A stretch of DNA of 64,000 nucleotides from Treponema vincentii F0403 (GCF_000412995.1 NZ_KE332512.1:1566694-1630693), one strand, 5' to 3'. Positions 1 to 7,554 are shown, counted from the stretch's first letter. The notes: a model not told the origin generated them from the sequence alone. Numbers and translations: made by a program.

Positions 1-535
1 CGGCATATTTTTTCAGTATTCCGGTTGACTGACGGAAACGTTCAGGGTTCGGTGGTGTTTCGCCTTTGCTGATGCGTTCTTTTATATCAGGACTTTCATC
101 ATAGTTCCAATACAGTAAGAGATAATCATAAAAAGTAAGCGTTGAAAGCTGATCAAGCAGCGGCTTGATTGTTTCGGGCACATCTTCGTAATCCGGTACG
201 AACGGAAACGGTAGGGCTTGTTTGCTGTAGGGAATGTTTTGCAAGGCCTGATTAACAGCATTTTGACAAGCGGCCCGTACCAGTGCGGCTATTTCAGTAG
301 TAAGCGATTGCCTGTCATTGGTGGGCGCTATTGTTGCAATGTTTTTAACCCATTCGGTGTATTCTGCTGCAATACCGCTATCAAATTCCATCGCCCACCG
401 GTAAGCAATGAGATCCGCTCTATTCCGGTCTTTCGTGCCGGTACTCTTAGCAGTACGATACCGCTCATTTTTGTAATCATATAGCTGTGTTTGATAAATG
501 CCGTTTCGTTTGTGAATGCTCCAAGGTTTACGCAT
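1..535 (-). CDS. Tyrosine recombinase/integrase, N-terminal part, runs off the left edge
   Basis: The frame is open from an ATG at 535 to the window edge (178 codons), so only the N-terminus is present. A strong AGGAGG lies 7 bases upstream of the ATG. The first 50 residues (MRKPWSIHKRNGIYQ, then YKNERYRTAKSTGTKDR) resemble the N-terminal arm-binding region of phage and ICE integrases: a short strand pair followed by a K/R-rich 'STG' turn and a helix ending in YRWA. The following 120 residues are helical, as in the core-binding domain. The catalytic R-H-R-Y residues would lie outside the window, so the assignment rests on N-terminal pattern only. It implies an integrated element extending to the left. 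A site-specific DNA-binding protein of another kind is possible. Confidence 0.6.
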   Translation of the reverse strand, partial: MRKPWSIHKRNGIYQTQLYDYKNERYRTAKSTGTKDRNRADLIAYRWAMEFDSGIAAEYTEWVKNIATIAPTNDRQSLTTEIAALVRAACQNAVNQALQNIPYSKQALPFPFVPDYEDVPETIKPLLDQLSTLTFYDYLLLYWNYDESPDIKERISKGETPPNPERFRQSTGILKKYA

Positions 536-629
536 AGGGGATACCTCCTAAAACTGATTATCCCCTCCCAGCAGCTCTATCGGCATGGAGTGCGCTATTC
601 TTTATAAAAACCTCCGCAATAGCTAGATA

Positions 630-788
630 TTACCGGCAATACGCCGGTCGTACCGGTTCAGCATTATCGCCAATTACATGTATCGTTCTTTGCGGTTCCG
701 AAACGGAAAGCGGAAGGGGCGCCGGTACGCATTGGGTTTGTGTAGGGATAAAAATAGGCCGCTGCATCAATGCAAATTCTTCGTTCAT
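630..788 (-). CDS. Possible 52-residue protein upstream of the integrase
   Basis: A small open frame reads MNEEFALMQRPIFIPTQ at its start and ends at a TAA at 630. It lies just upstream of, and in the same direction as, the integrase-like gene, where excisionase-type or HTH small proteins often sit. The ribosome site is weak (ATAGGGGT before the ATG), and no family is recognised. The stretch 536-629 has no other gene. The low confidence reflects the lack of a clear Shine-Dalgarno sequence and the short length. Confidence 0.25.
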   Translation of the reverse strand: MNEEFALMQRPIFIPTQTQCVPAPLPLSVSEPQRTIHVIGDNAEPVRPAYCR

Positions 789-888
789 ACCCCTATAGTC
801 AGACTGGAGGGCTTGAAAAAGACTGGGGAATGCGTAAAATACTGAACAAGTGGAAAAAAGTAGGAAAAAGTCGCATTTTGTTGCTTTT

Positions 889-918
889 TTGTGCAAAAAT
901 AAAATTTTGTGATATAAT
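889..918 (+). promoter_or_regulatory. Likely promoter of the ImmA/IrrE operon
   Basis: TTGTGC at 889-894 and a perfect TATAAT at 913-918 are separated by 18 bp. The first gene starts 30 bp downstream, preceded by GAGGGGG. The region is A/T rich. The rest of the 536-948 gap shows only the small minus-strand frame noted separately. Confidence 0.5.
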
Positions 919-948
919 TTATAAAAATACGGATAAAGAGGGGGTAAT

Positions 949-1200
949 ATGGCTGCCTTAACTTATAATCAAGAAGCTGATTTAATGAAAAAATTGCTTT
1001 TATGTACAAAAGAAAGCGATATAGAAGCACTTTTCAATCAGTTTAATATTCAAAATCTCTCAAGTAAAGTTTCTTTTTTACGGCGGCGTATGGGTGTTGA
1101 AAAAATTTACGATGCCCCGCAACCCGGCCTCACTGAGCAAGACGACTATGAATTTGAATGCGAAGCCTTTACGGAGGGATCATGGAGACTGCTGAATTAG
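949..1200 (+). CDS. Small hypothetical protein, first gene of the ImmA/IrrE operon
   Basis: An 83-residue acidic, helical protein starts at an ATG preceded by GAGGGGG. No HTH or other family is recognised with certainty, although the middle part (SKVSFLRRRMGVEKIYDAP) could be a short helical adapter. Its last 19 bases overlap the next gene, an ImmA/IrrE-type peptidase, which indicates translational coupling. In phage and ICE immunity modules the gene before ImmA is usually a repressor or small antitoxin-like partner, so this protein may be the substrate or partner of the protease. That role is inferred from position only. Confidence 0.6.
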   Translation: MAALTYNQEADLMKKLLLCTKESDIEALFNQFNIQNLSSKVSFLRRRMGVEKIYDAPQPGLTEQDDYEFECEAFTEGSWRLLN

Positions 1201-1796
1201 CTCTCGATATTGAAATACGCGATAAACTGCGAGATACCTTTAAGGTCTCGAAAGAAGATATTGATGCGATGCTATGCTTCTTCCGCGATAAATTAAAACC
1301 GGAAATAAAATATCGGTATTTATCTCATTTAGTCTCAACGCTTGAAGACATGATAAACACTCAAGAAAAGCGGCGCATTCTTGAGGAGGTTGCGAAAGCA
1401 AAAGAGCTTGAAGAAACAAAGGAAACACAATCGGCATTGCAAACACTTGAAGAGGCTATTAGCAGCAAGCATTATCGGCTTTTTGTTATTACTCTTGTAC
1501 CGACTATAAAGACTCGTAAAAATGCAACTACACGTATTATCGAAAGCAATGCCCTAATTTATTATAATAGCAACTTGCCAGAAAAAGATAAACGGCTGCT
1601 TATAGCGCATGAATTAGGACATATCGTTGAACACTTTATTTTTAAGAAAGACGGTTCAGAAGGGATTGCTTCGCTGTTTGCTTATATTGCAATGCTTGAT
1701 AAAAATAATTTTTATAAAGATGAATGCAGTAGCTATGTATTTAAAAGTGATGTAACAATTTTTAACGAGCTGACGAAGGTGCTGAATTATAACTAA
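1182..1796 (+). CDS. ImmA/IrrE-family zinc metallopeptidase
   Basis: This is a 204-residue protein started at ATG 1182, chosen because GGAGG lies 4 bases upstream; a more upstream start lacks one. Residues 143-147 form the zinc-protease motif HELGH within IAHELGHIVEHF, followed by acidic residues that could supply the third ligand. The preceding 140 residues are mostly helical and charged. ImmA-type proteases cleave the repressor of their own mobile element, and IrrE-type ones act in stress regulation. Both families are common in prophages, ICEs and toxin-antitoxin-like pairs. Overlap with the upstream 83-residue gene and the nearby integrase-like gene suggest it belongs to an integrated element. 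The substrate cannot be read from the sequence. Confidence 0.75.
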   Translation: METAELALDIEIRDKLRDTFKVSKEDIDAMLCFFRDKLKPEIKYRYLSHLVSTLEDMINTQEKRRILEEVAKAKELEETKETQSALQTLEEAISSKHYRLFVITLVPTIKTRKNATTRIIESNALIYYNSNLPEKDKRLLIAHELGHIVEHFIFKKDGSEGIASLFAYIAMLDKNNFYKDECSSYVFKSDVTIFNELTKVLNYN

Positions 1797-1834
1797 TCAG
1801 TTCTCGCGCTATACTATCAAATGAGGTGCGTTGT

Positions 1835-2506
1835 ATGAAAAAGAGTGTTGTTTTGTTCTGTATTATCCTTTGCGCTTTTGCCGCACCTGCGTTTGCAGAT
1901 GATTATTTATATTTTGGCTTTAACTATAGCAATACTCTAGCTAATGGTAATTTTTCTCACGGAATAGGTGGTAATTTTTCCGCTATTGGTGATTACGGCG
2001 GGGCTAAAAAGGTATATGCTGCTTTTGGCTTTACTGCTGATGTATCTAGTAAACGAGCTATAAACAGCAATGATTTAAAACAGCTCGGAGTAAAAGATGT
2101 TAACACACGCTTTTATTCTATTCCACTTCGGATCGGCTATCCGTTTATGTTCAATGTTGTAAATGAAAATAATCGCTTTTTACTTATCCCTGCGCTTGCT
2201 TTTGACATTCATTTCTTCCATGCTGATTTTATGCAGGAACTATCCGGATACAAAATTAAATATGACCTGTCCGGCTGGGGCTTCTCGCTCGGGTCGTCGC
2301 TTGATATAGGCATGGATCATAAATTCAATAAAATATATTTACGCTATGGGCTTGATTTTGATATACGGTTCCTTACATTGCTGCTGCTTGATATAAAATA
2401 CACAGGAGATATTAAAGGCTCTACATCAACTTCTTCAACCGATACAATAGCGAATAGTTTTATGCTTACTACTTCTCCCTATATTTGCATAGGGTTTAAA
2501 TTATAA
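1835..2506 (+). CDS. Secreted protein, probable small outer-membrane beta-barrel
   Basis: The 223-residue protein starts at ATG 1835, with GAGG 8 bases upstream. A signal peptide is clear (MKKSVVLFCIILCAF followed by AAPAFA cleavage). The mature part is rich in alternating hydrophobic and aromatic strands (YLYFGFNYSN, RIGYPFMFN, IYLRYGLDFDIRF) and ends in YICIGFKL, a terminal pattern typical of outer-membrane beta barrels. The specific family is not recognised. It is followed after 20 bp by a lipoprotein gene in the same direction, so the two may be co-expressed on the cell surface. Confidence 0.6.
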   Translation: MKKSVVLFCIILCAFAAPAFADDYLYFGFNYSNTLANGNFSHGIGGNFSAIGDYGGAKKVYAAFGFTADVSSKRAINSNDLKQLGVKDVNTRFYSIPLRIGYPFMFNVVNENNRFLLIPALAFDIHFFHADFMQELSGYKIKYDLSGWGFSLGSSLDIGMDHKFNKIYLRYGLDFDIRFLTLLLLDIKYTGDIKGSTSTSSTDTIANSFMLTTSPYICIGFKL

Positions 2507-2526
2507 TTTACCTAATGGAGTTTACC

Positions 2527-3120
2527 ATGAAAAAGATTGCTGTTTTATTGGTGCTGGTCTTGGTACTGGCGGGGTGTGGAAAAAAAGAAAGCGGTATATT
2601 TACTGTTCAAAATGACTCAAGCTATCCTGTGACATTTAGTATTGGGCAAGATTATAAGACTGAAAAATATACCCTTGAAAGCGGAAAGACTAAAGATGTA
2701 GCGTGGAAACAATATGTCCTTTTTCATTCCGTTAGTCCTAGCGGTATTATCACATGGCAAGAAAGTTCTAATAAAGTTGTTATAACTAACAATACCCCAG
2801 CTTATAAATATCAAGTTCGCAATTCGGTTACTCCTATTACAATGCTTGACAGCAATCAAAATATTCTATCTGAAAACGACGAGAAAGCAGATAGTCTCCC
2901 TATTCCGGAAGGTGAATCAGAAATAGAATGCTTTAAACCTATGACGCAGCAATCTATCATTCTTGATAAGGGAACACCGTTTACTATAGGAACTAAGCAA
3001 TATACTCCAATCGAAAAGATAGAAAGTTCATACTATTTTAATGAAAATGACGGCGGCAAAATAAAAACATCTAAAATCAATATAGTGATTGAAAATAATC
3101 TTATCATTATCTATAAGTAA
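2527..3120 (+). CDS. Putative lipoprotein
   Basis: The 197-residue protein starts at ATG 2527 with GGAG 6 bases upstream. The N-terminus MKKIAVLLVLVLVLAGCG is a textbook lipoprotein signal with lipobox LAGC. The rest is a soluble, beta-rich domain containing VQNDSSYPVTFSIG, which suggests an Ig- or aerolysin-like beta sandwich, but no family is recognised. It should be anchored by lipid in the periplasm or on the surface. It lies directly downstream of the probable beta-barrel gene and ends before a hairpin terminator. Confidence 0.6.
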   Translation: MKKIAVLLVLVLVLAGCGKKESGIFTVQNDSSYPVTFSIGQDYKTEKYTLESGKTKDVAWKQYVLFHSVSPSGIITWQESSNKVVITNNTPAYKYQVRNSVTPITMLDSNQNILSENDEKADSLPIPEGESEIECFKPMTQQSIILDKGTPFTIGTKQYTPIEKIESSYYFNENDGGKIKTSKINIVIENNLIIIYK

Positions 3121-3158
3121 CATGAGAAATGTTTAAAGAGCTTTTTAAAATTATATCA

Positions 3159-3188
3159 TTGCTTGTAAGCATCTTCTTTTACAAGCAA
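3159..3188. terminator. Hairpin terminator between convergent genes
   Basis: The arms TTGCTTGTAA (3159-3168) and TTACAAGCAA (3179-3188) form a perfect 10-bp stem with a 10-base loop. It lies 38 bp after the lipoprotein stop and just before the minus-strand Rpn remnant. An AATTCATAATTATGAATT palindrome follows. Confidence 0.6.
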
Positions 3189-3210
3189 TTCATAATTATG
3201 AATTCATAAT

Positions 3211-3729
3211 TTAATTAATCGCTTCGACTTCTGCTGAGGTAAGGCCGGTCGCTTGAACTATCTTTTGTACGGAATCGCCTAATTGTTTTAAGATACATGC
3301 CGTCTCGAGTGCTTTTTGGCGGGAACCATTGGAAAAACCTTGCTGAATACCTTGTTGGATACCAATCATGAGACTTTCCTGTCTCTGTACTGCAATATCC
3401 GTATCATAATCATATTCGGCTATTAACAATATTGATTACCTCCTCTTTTGCAAATATGCGGGCATCTGCGTTGTCACATTGCCAAAAGCGTACATTCGTG
3501 TACACTTTTGGCAGCGAGTTTCAGCTGTGCCGAAACATCGCTTCTGCATAATACGAGCGGCATCCGTGCCGCTGCTGAAAATGCTCGACGTATCAATACC
3601 GCCATGGACGGCGGTGGTTCTATGCAGTAGCAAGTTTGCATTGCAAACTCGAAGTCCCAAAATATACATGGACGTACATTGCTTAGCGATATCGTCAGCT
3701 ATGGTTAGCTCGTCAAAACCTTTTTCCAT
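3211..3729 (-). pseudogene. Remnant of an Rpn/PD-(D/E)XK-family nuclease (transposase-like) gene
   Basis: The N-terminal codons at 3729 read MEKGFDELTIADDI, the typical opening of Rpn-family recombination-promoting nucleases. The last 72 codons (3429-3211) contain EYDYDTDIAVQRQE followed by repeated IQQG units, the typical Rpn C-terminal tail. The roughly 200-residue nuclease core between them is missing. It is replaced by about 230 bp of palindrome-rich sequence ending in a stop at 3436-3438. The downstream fragment could still be translated from a TTG at 3429 behind AGGAGG, but it lacks catalytic residues. This is seen directly and interpreted as a decayed gene. Confidence 0.65.
3440..3668. 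repeat. Palindrome-rich insert inside the Rpn remnant
   Basis: Three inverted repeats lie close together. At 3481-3512, GCCAAAAG pairs with CTTTTGGC around a GTACA-TTCG-TGTAC core. A GTTTC/GAAAC hairpin lies at about 3518-3535. A palindrome AGTTTGCA/TGCAAACT lies at 3632-3648. Part of the second (GAAACATCGCT) recurs at 6216-6227. The block sits exactly where the nuclease core should be. Confidence 0.45.
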
Positions 3730-3814
3730 AGGGCATTTGCTCCTGCTGTCTCGCTATTATTATAACAAAAAGATAGATGGCTGCAAGCTGTTTTATGTTG
3801 AAGTCAAATCAATG

Positions 3815-3913
3815 AGCAGATTATGGCACACTCTTACGCTGAGCGCTTCCTCGCACAGCAAAGGCTCCATCGGCTATAACCTCAGCTTTAAGCTTGGCGG
3901 CGGCAAGTTCTAG
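3815..3913 (+). pseudogene. Possible outer-membrane protein C-terminal fragment
   Basis: The frame reads SRLWHTLTLSASSHSKG and then IGYNLSFKLGGGKF before a stop. It ends in phenylalanine with alternating residues, as at the end of a beta barrel. No start or upstream domain fits it, so it looks like a leftover of a deleted gene. Support is weak. Confidence 0.2.
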
Positions 3914-3952
3914 CGTCGGCAATTCATTCGTAGGGAAAGTTGAGGGCATCTT

Positions 3953-4531
3953 TCAAACCGAGAAAACATTTGCTTGATCTCTTATCGTATTCTTACTTAT
4001 CTTTCTCAGCCGTTTTAACTCTTTTTTTATTTCTTTTGCATAAGGATGGTTGTTGTCTCTAATATTTAAAATTCTTAAATATTCTTGTAATAACGCCTTT
4101 TCAATACCGGTCAATTCATTTTTTGCATTAGCAGATTTTATCGGCTGCTCATTAAAAAAATATTCGACTTCCAATTTATCAATAAAATCATCTGTCGCTT
4201 TCTTGTCATACTGATCATGCGCAACTATACTGGCTATGCTTTGTCTAAGGGTAGATAATGTCCCATATTTTACGCGGGTCTCCGTATGTGTATCGTTAAT
4301 ATGCCAATTCAATCGGTCTCTAATAGATTCTTTTACGGCAATACCGACATATATACAAAACTTATCCGACTGCGTTTCAATTGAGGACTTTATATCATCA
4401 AACTTAACATTCAGCTCATTTAAAATCACATCTAATTCAGCTCGATTTGCCCACCATTTATAATATCCCGGCGCTTTTTTTATCTTTTGTAAATTTTCTT
4501 TATCTCTTAATTCTATCGCTTTTACTATCAT
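3953..4531 (-). CDS. GIY-YIG-like nuclease-domain protein
   Basis: The 192-residue protein starts at ATG 4531 behind GGGAAGG. Residues about 22-27 (PGYYKWW) and 60-66 (CIYVGIA) form the two-strand GIY-YIG signature, followed by a conserved-type R (KESIRDRLNWH). This resembles small bacterial GIY-YIG domain proteins found near restriction or defence genes. The C-terminal 60 residues are helical and basic. It overlaps the upstream DUF6884 gene by 32 bp, so the two are coupled. Nuclease activity is plausible from the fold, but the catalytic glutamate was not pinned down. Confidence 0.6.
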   Translation of the reverse strand: MIVKAIELRDKENLQKIKKAPGYYKWWANRAELDVILNELNVKFDDIKSSIETQSDKFCIYVGIAVKESIRDRLNWHINDTHTETRVKYGTLSTLRQSIASIVAHDQYDKKATDDFIDKLEVEYFFNEQPIKSANAKNELTGIEKALLQEYLRILNIRDNNHPYAKEIKKELKRLRKISKNTIRDQANVFSV

Positions 4532-4970
4532 AGACCTTCCCGTTTCGATATTCGGTCGGTTTATTTAAGTCAATACAATTACTGTTTTTATAGGCAAAAA
4601 CGATGCAATGTAAATGAGGTATTAAATGCTCATAGTAGGATTTACCGCCAAAAATATAAAATATATCATTTTTTAAATCATACTTTGACTTTAATGTATT
4701 CAATACGTCTTCCGCCCATTTCTTTTTATGTTCTGCCGATTGTTTTCCTAAATACAAATTATAATATGAAATACCTTCGTCTTTATCTAATAATCCGTAT
4801 TTCCCTGATAGAATATACCATTCTTCGCAGTTATATTTTTTTAATCCTTCTTCTTTTGACTTTATAAAAGTATTACCTGTGTATAAATCTTTTGCTAAAT
4901 ATTTCTTAGCGGGGGTATCCTTTCCCTGTTTACGGCTGCTGCAAGCAATTAAGCCTATTATTTTACTCAT
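4500..4970 (-). CDS. DUF6884-type protein paired with the GIY-YIG gene
   Basis: The 156-residue protein starts at ATG 4970 after GGAGG. It has the pattern of DUF6884 proteins: an N-terminal IGLIACSSRKQGK, then AKDLYTGNTF, then WYILSGKYGLLDKDE followed by YY. The Cys-Ser-Ser-Arg-Lys and SGKYGLL segments resemble a nucleotide- or base-binding pocket distantly similar to the YaaA/TGT-associated folds. Function is unknown. Its coupling to a GIY-YIG protein, in a region with other mobile-element genes, suggests a DNA-modifying or defence role; this is inference. Confidence 0.6.
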   Translation of the reverse strand: MSKIIGLIACSSRKQGKDTPAKKYLAKDLYTGNTFIKSKEEGLKKYNCEEWYILSGKYGLLDKDEGISYYNLYLGKQSAEHKKKWAEDVLNTLKSKYDLKNDIFYIFGGKSYYEHLIPHLHCIVFAYKNSNCIDLNKPTEYRNGKVYDSKSDRIKR

Positions 4971-5063
4971 AATTTAATTTCCTCCTGACATCAAAAATCA
5001 TCTCTAAATAGTATGCCGTATACTTTTTGAGATTTCCATCTTTGTCATAGTCATACTATTTAC

Positions 5064-5801
5064 TCATTGTATCCACTCCAATGGAACAACTTTATTATAT
5101 TCTTTTACTGTAGGGTATATATCTTTATACCACGCATTACGTGCATAATAATTATTTGTATTTTGAGGTTCTATATATAACCATCCATCATCGGTATGAA
5201 CTCTAATAAACACGTGTCCACTATCCCCGATATACTTGTTGTAAACAATTTGGGCAGTTGAATAATAATCACAAAATAACAAGCAATAATCTTGACAGTT
5301 TATCTCTCCATCTCTATTAACATCTCGTATATTATCATGAACCTTATAAAGCACCCGTTGCACCTCACGTTCTACGTTCTTTAATGACGTATTTGATTTA
5401 CCTTTTTTAATAGATTGAACTTGCTTATTATAGGTACTCGCCGGTGCACTATAAGGATATCGAGTAGTATCAATGTTGTTCTTAACTGCTAAAATAATGA
5501 TAAGTAAACCGGCACACAGTGCAAGAAATTTTAAAAAAGCTTCACCTCTAGAAGGTTCACTATGTTCCCCAGCAGAGGGCTTACTATGGTATCCAATACG
5601 CTCTTGATTTTTAATATAAAAGGCTGTGCGGAGCATCTTTGCTCTATTAAATTCAACAAATTGAGCCGGATTGAATTGACAGTTGGTACAATAAGAACAC
5701 CCAAAATCTCTTGCACAGCTTGCACATCGTCTAGCAATTGTTTTGATATATTCGTCATCAATATGGTCTTCGCCTTCATAAAAATATGCTTGTCGGATCA
5801 T
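5064..5801 (-). CDS. Membrane protein with Cys cluster and transglutaminase-like C-terminus
   Basis: A 245-residue protein. The N-terminal cytoplasmic part has five cysteines at residues 26, 29, 35, 38 and 41 (CASCARDFGCSYC, then C), a zinc-ribbon-like spacing. A single membrane segment lies at about 88-106 (FLKFLALCAGLLIIILAV). The C-terminal half contains DVNRDGEINCQDYC, then GHVFIRV and YIEPQN, which can be read as the Cys-His-Asp/Asn order of a transglutaminase-like or papain-like domain; the DVNRDG stretch also resembles a dockerin calcium loop. No named family is certain. The domain would face the periplasm. Confidence 0.5.
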   Translation of the reverse strand: MIRQAYFYEGEDHIDDEYIKTIARRCASCARDFGCSYCTNCQFNPAQFVEFNRAKMLRTAFYIKNQERIGYHSKPSAGEHSEPSRGEAFLKFLALCAGLLIIILAVKNNIDTTRYPYSAPASTYNKQVQSIKKGKSNTSLKNVEREVQRVLYKVHDNIRDVNRDGEINCQDYCLLFCDYYSTAQIVYNKYIGDSGHVFIRVHTDDGWLYIEPQNTNNYYARNAWYKDIYPTVKEYNKVVPLEWIQ

Positions 5802-5845
5802 ACTTCACTCTCCAATAAATGAGCTTTCCGAATAATATTCGATCA

Positions 5846-6118
5846 TCATAAATTGTAAATATCTTGTATTACGGCTTTCGCACATTTGCATCCGTTTTTA
5901 AAGCCGAAAAGCTTAAATGTTTTCCACACAAATACTGCACCGTAGTATATGAGTTTAAGGCGATTCCACACTCTTCTACAAGCGTATGATAATGCGAATA
6001 TTGCAGTATGGTATATACGTCTAAGGCGTTTCCGCACTCTTCGACAAACGTATGATAGTCTCGGGGCGACAAACGGATAGAAAAGGGCGAGGCATAGTAT
6101 GAACCCTAGTTTTTTCAT
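5846..6118 (-). CDS. Small basic membrane protein with an internal 22-residue duplication
   Basis: The 90-residue protein starts at ATG 6118, chosen because AGGAG lies 7 bases upstream. It opens with a hydrophobic segment (LGFILCLALFYPFVA) that could be a signal anchor. Two copies of a 22-residue unit follow (LSYVCRRVRKRLRRIYHTAIF and a diverged copy), matching a 66-bp tandem duplication in the DNA at 5935-6066. No family is recognised. The repeated Cys-Arg-Arg-Val units give it a high positive charge. Confidence 0.4.
   Translation of the reverse strand: MKKLGFILCLALFYPFVAPRLSYVCRRVRKRLRRIYHTAIFALSYACRRVWNRLKLIYYGAVFVWKTFKLFGFKNGCKCAKAVIQDIYNL
5935..6066. repeat. 66-bp tandem duplication within the small membrane protein gene
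   Basis: Unit A (5935-6000) and unit B (6001-6066) align at an offset of exactly 66 bp. Shared blocks include TAAGGCG, CACTCTTC and CGTATGATA. Divergence between copies indicates an old duplication that kept the reading frame. Confidence 0.6.
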
Positions 6119-6199
6119 CAAATACTCCTGTATGTATTCATAGCATTTTTTGCTCAAGGTATAACTTCGGCTGCTAATATTACGCAGCCTCTTAACCGT

Positions 6200-6228
6200 C
6201 GAGTTTCGCGCTGCCGCGAAACATCGCT
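6200..6228. repeat. Hairpin related to the palindromic insert at 3.5 kb
   Basis: GTTTCGCG and CGCGAAAC form a perfect 8-bp stem around CTGC at 6203-6222, followed by ATCGCT. The GAAACATCGCT part matches the sequence inside the Rpn remnant. It sits in the 6119-6311 gap, where no gene was seen. Confidence 0.4.
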
Positions 6229-6311
6229 GATTGTATGCCGTTTCTCATTTTATTCCGAAATGGCGTAATGCAACCGTTTTCAGAAAGTGATGTTTCTTCA
6301 ACTGTTATATT

Positions 6312-6866
6312 TTAAGGAAACTTAACCGGCAGTAACCCTTTCGGTGTTAATCCGTGGTTCAGCCACATTTTCCGTGCTGCAACTTGGCAGTCCAATAGCT
6401 CATTGGTTATTTTGGCAGTCGTTGTGTTACCGATCGGACGAGAGCTGCATCCCATTTCAAATACGGTGGATAAAAAATGCTCCTCGGCAAATCGCAACAG
6501 AAATACGCCGTTCGAAAAATAAAACCAGATGTCATAATCATGGTTGGCAGAGCCTGCTTTAGATTGCCTCATAATCCGTATCTCCCAGTTATTATGCTGT
6601 TTATACGCTTCATCATAGACCATCCACTCGTAAGCGCACTGGGAAGATATTTTGAGATACTCATTCATCTTTTGATTAAACAGTGCGAGCATTTGTGTTT
6701 CGGTGATTGTTTTGACATTTCGTGTTGAAAATATTTGTTCATATTTAAACCCGTCCCCTTCAGATGAAAAATCGTCTTCTTCCCACCAGTATTGCTCGGC
6801 AAAAAGCAGAGTGCCAAGTAATACGGCAAACAGTGTGCACAGATATTTTTTGTATATATTCATCAT
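6312..6866 (-). CDS. Secreted hypothetical protein
   Basis: The 184-residue protein starts at ATG 6866 behind AAGGAG. The N-terminus (MMNIYKKYLCTLFAVLLGTL then LFAEQ) is a signal peptide. The mature part has no recognised domain; it is aromatic-rich and contains DYDIWFYFSNGVFLLRFAEEHF. It lies 15 bp downstream of another small secreted protein in the same direction, so the two likely form an operon. Both are of similar size and style and may be diverged relatives, but no alignment could be run. Confidence 0.5.
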   Translation of the reverse strand: MMNIYKKYLCTLFAVLLGTLLFAEQYWWEEDDFSSEGDGFKYEQIFSTRNVKTITETQMLALFNQKMNEYLKISSQCAYEWMVYDEAYKQHNNWEIRIMRQSKAGSANHDYDIWFYFSNGVFLLRFAEEHFLSTVFEMGCSSRPIGNTTTAKITNELLDCQVAARKMWLNHGLTPKGLLPVKFP

Positions 6867-6881
6867 ATTAAGCTCCTTTTT

Positions 6882-7283
6882 TTATTGTTCTTTCTCTACG
6901 AATGCCCACCACTTAAAAAAACGACCTTGCTCCGTAATTGTGAGAAAAACACTAACACTCTGATATGGTACAGAAGCAGAACGGCATATAACTACATATG
7001 ATTCACCTTCTTTAAAATCATACTCATCAAGTGCTTGATTACAAAGCCATACAGTCATTTTTGATAATTTTTCAATTACTGTTGCATTCTCCTTGTTGCT
7101 TAATATTTTTTCAAAGAATTCAGGGGTAAGGGGCGTTTTACTAAGAAAGCCTATGCTGGCAGAGCCAACTTCATCCAGCTCTGCATTATAATAGCGCTTA
7201 CTTTTAAGTTCTTGCGCATAGCCCACAGCAAAAAGCGAGCAAATAAAAATGATGGCGAGTATAATCGTTTTTTTGCTCTTCAT
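6882..7283 (-). CDS. Secreted hypothetical protein
   Basis: The 133-residue protein starts at ATG 7283 with AAGGAG 6 bases upstream. A signal peptide is clear (KKTIILAIIFICSLFAVGYAQ). The mature domain is small, with no recognised family, and ends in an alternating strand region (YQSVSVFLTITEQGRFFKWWAF). It is the first gene of a pair with the gene ending at 6312. A 15-base C tract lies about 120 bp upstream, where it could affect the promoter spacing of this gene. Confidence 0.5.
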   Translation of the reverse strand: MKSKKTIILAIIFICSLFAVGYAQELKSKRYYNAELDEVGSASIGFLSKTPLTPEFFEKILSNKENATVIEKLSKMTVWLCNQALDEYDFKEGESYVVICRSASVPYQSVSVFLTITEQGRFFKWWAFVEKEQ

Positions 7284-7404
7284 AAAAAACTCCTTTTAAT
7301 GTTCCCTCTTTGCTGCGTTTCTATACCGGAATAAGCACTTAAAAAACTATGCTGTATAAAAACAATACAAGGGGCAGTTCAAATGAAACCTTTCTTCCAT
7401 AATA

Positions 7405-7419
7405 CCCCCCCCCCCCCCC
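7405..7419. repeat. Homopolymer of 15 C (poly-G on the minus strand)
   Basis: Fifteen consecutive C residues lie in the intergenic space between the divergent secreted-protein gene (start 7283) and the YefM-YoeB operon (promoter from 7501). Such tracts slip during replication. Confidence 0.9.
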
Positions 7420-7500
7420 AAGAAGTCAAGGGTGCGGTTTGTAAAATTTTGCTGACAGATGCTCCGCTCCATTGTTTTGCAGTTTTTAGAGGTTCTCCGA

Positions 7501-7534
7501 TTGCTTTTTTACAAAGAGTACAATATACTGTACT
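7501..7534 (+). promoter_or_regulatory. Promoter and palindromic operator of yefM-yoeB
   Basis: TTGCTT (7501-7506) and TATACT (7524-7529) are spaced by 17 bp. The -10 is embedded in the palindrome AGTACA-N6-TGTACT (7517-7534). YefM-type antitoxins are known to bind TGTACA-centred palindromes, so this is the probable autoregulatory site. Confidence 0.65.
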
Positions 7535-7554
7535 TATATAACGGAGGCGATATT

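Noticed and set aside
630-1030. Overlapping plus- and minus-strand frames around the first promoter
   Set aside because: Most have no ribosome site and overlap the promoter of the ImmA operon; only the short 630-788 frame is kept at low confidence.
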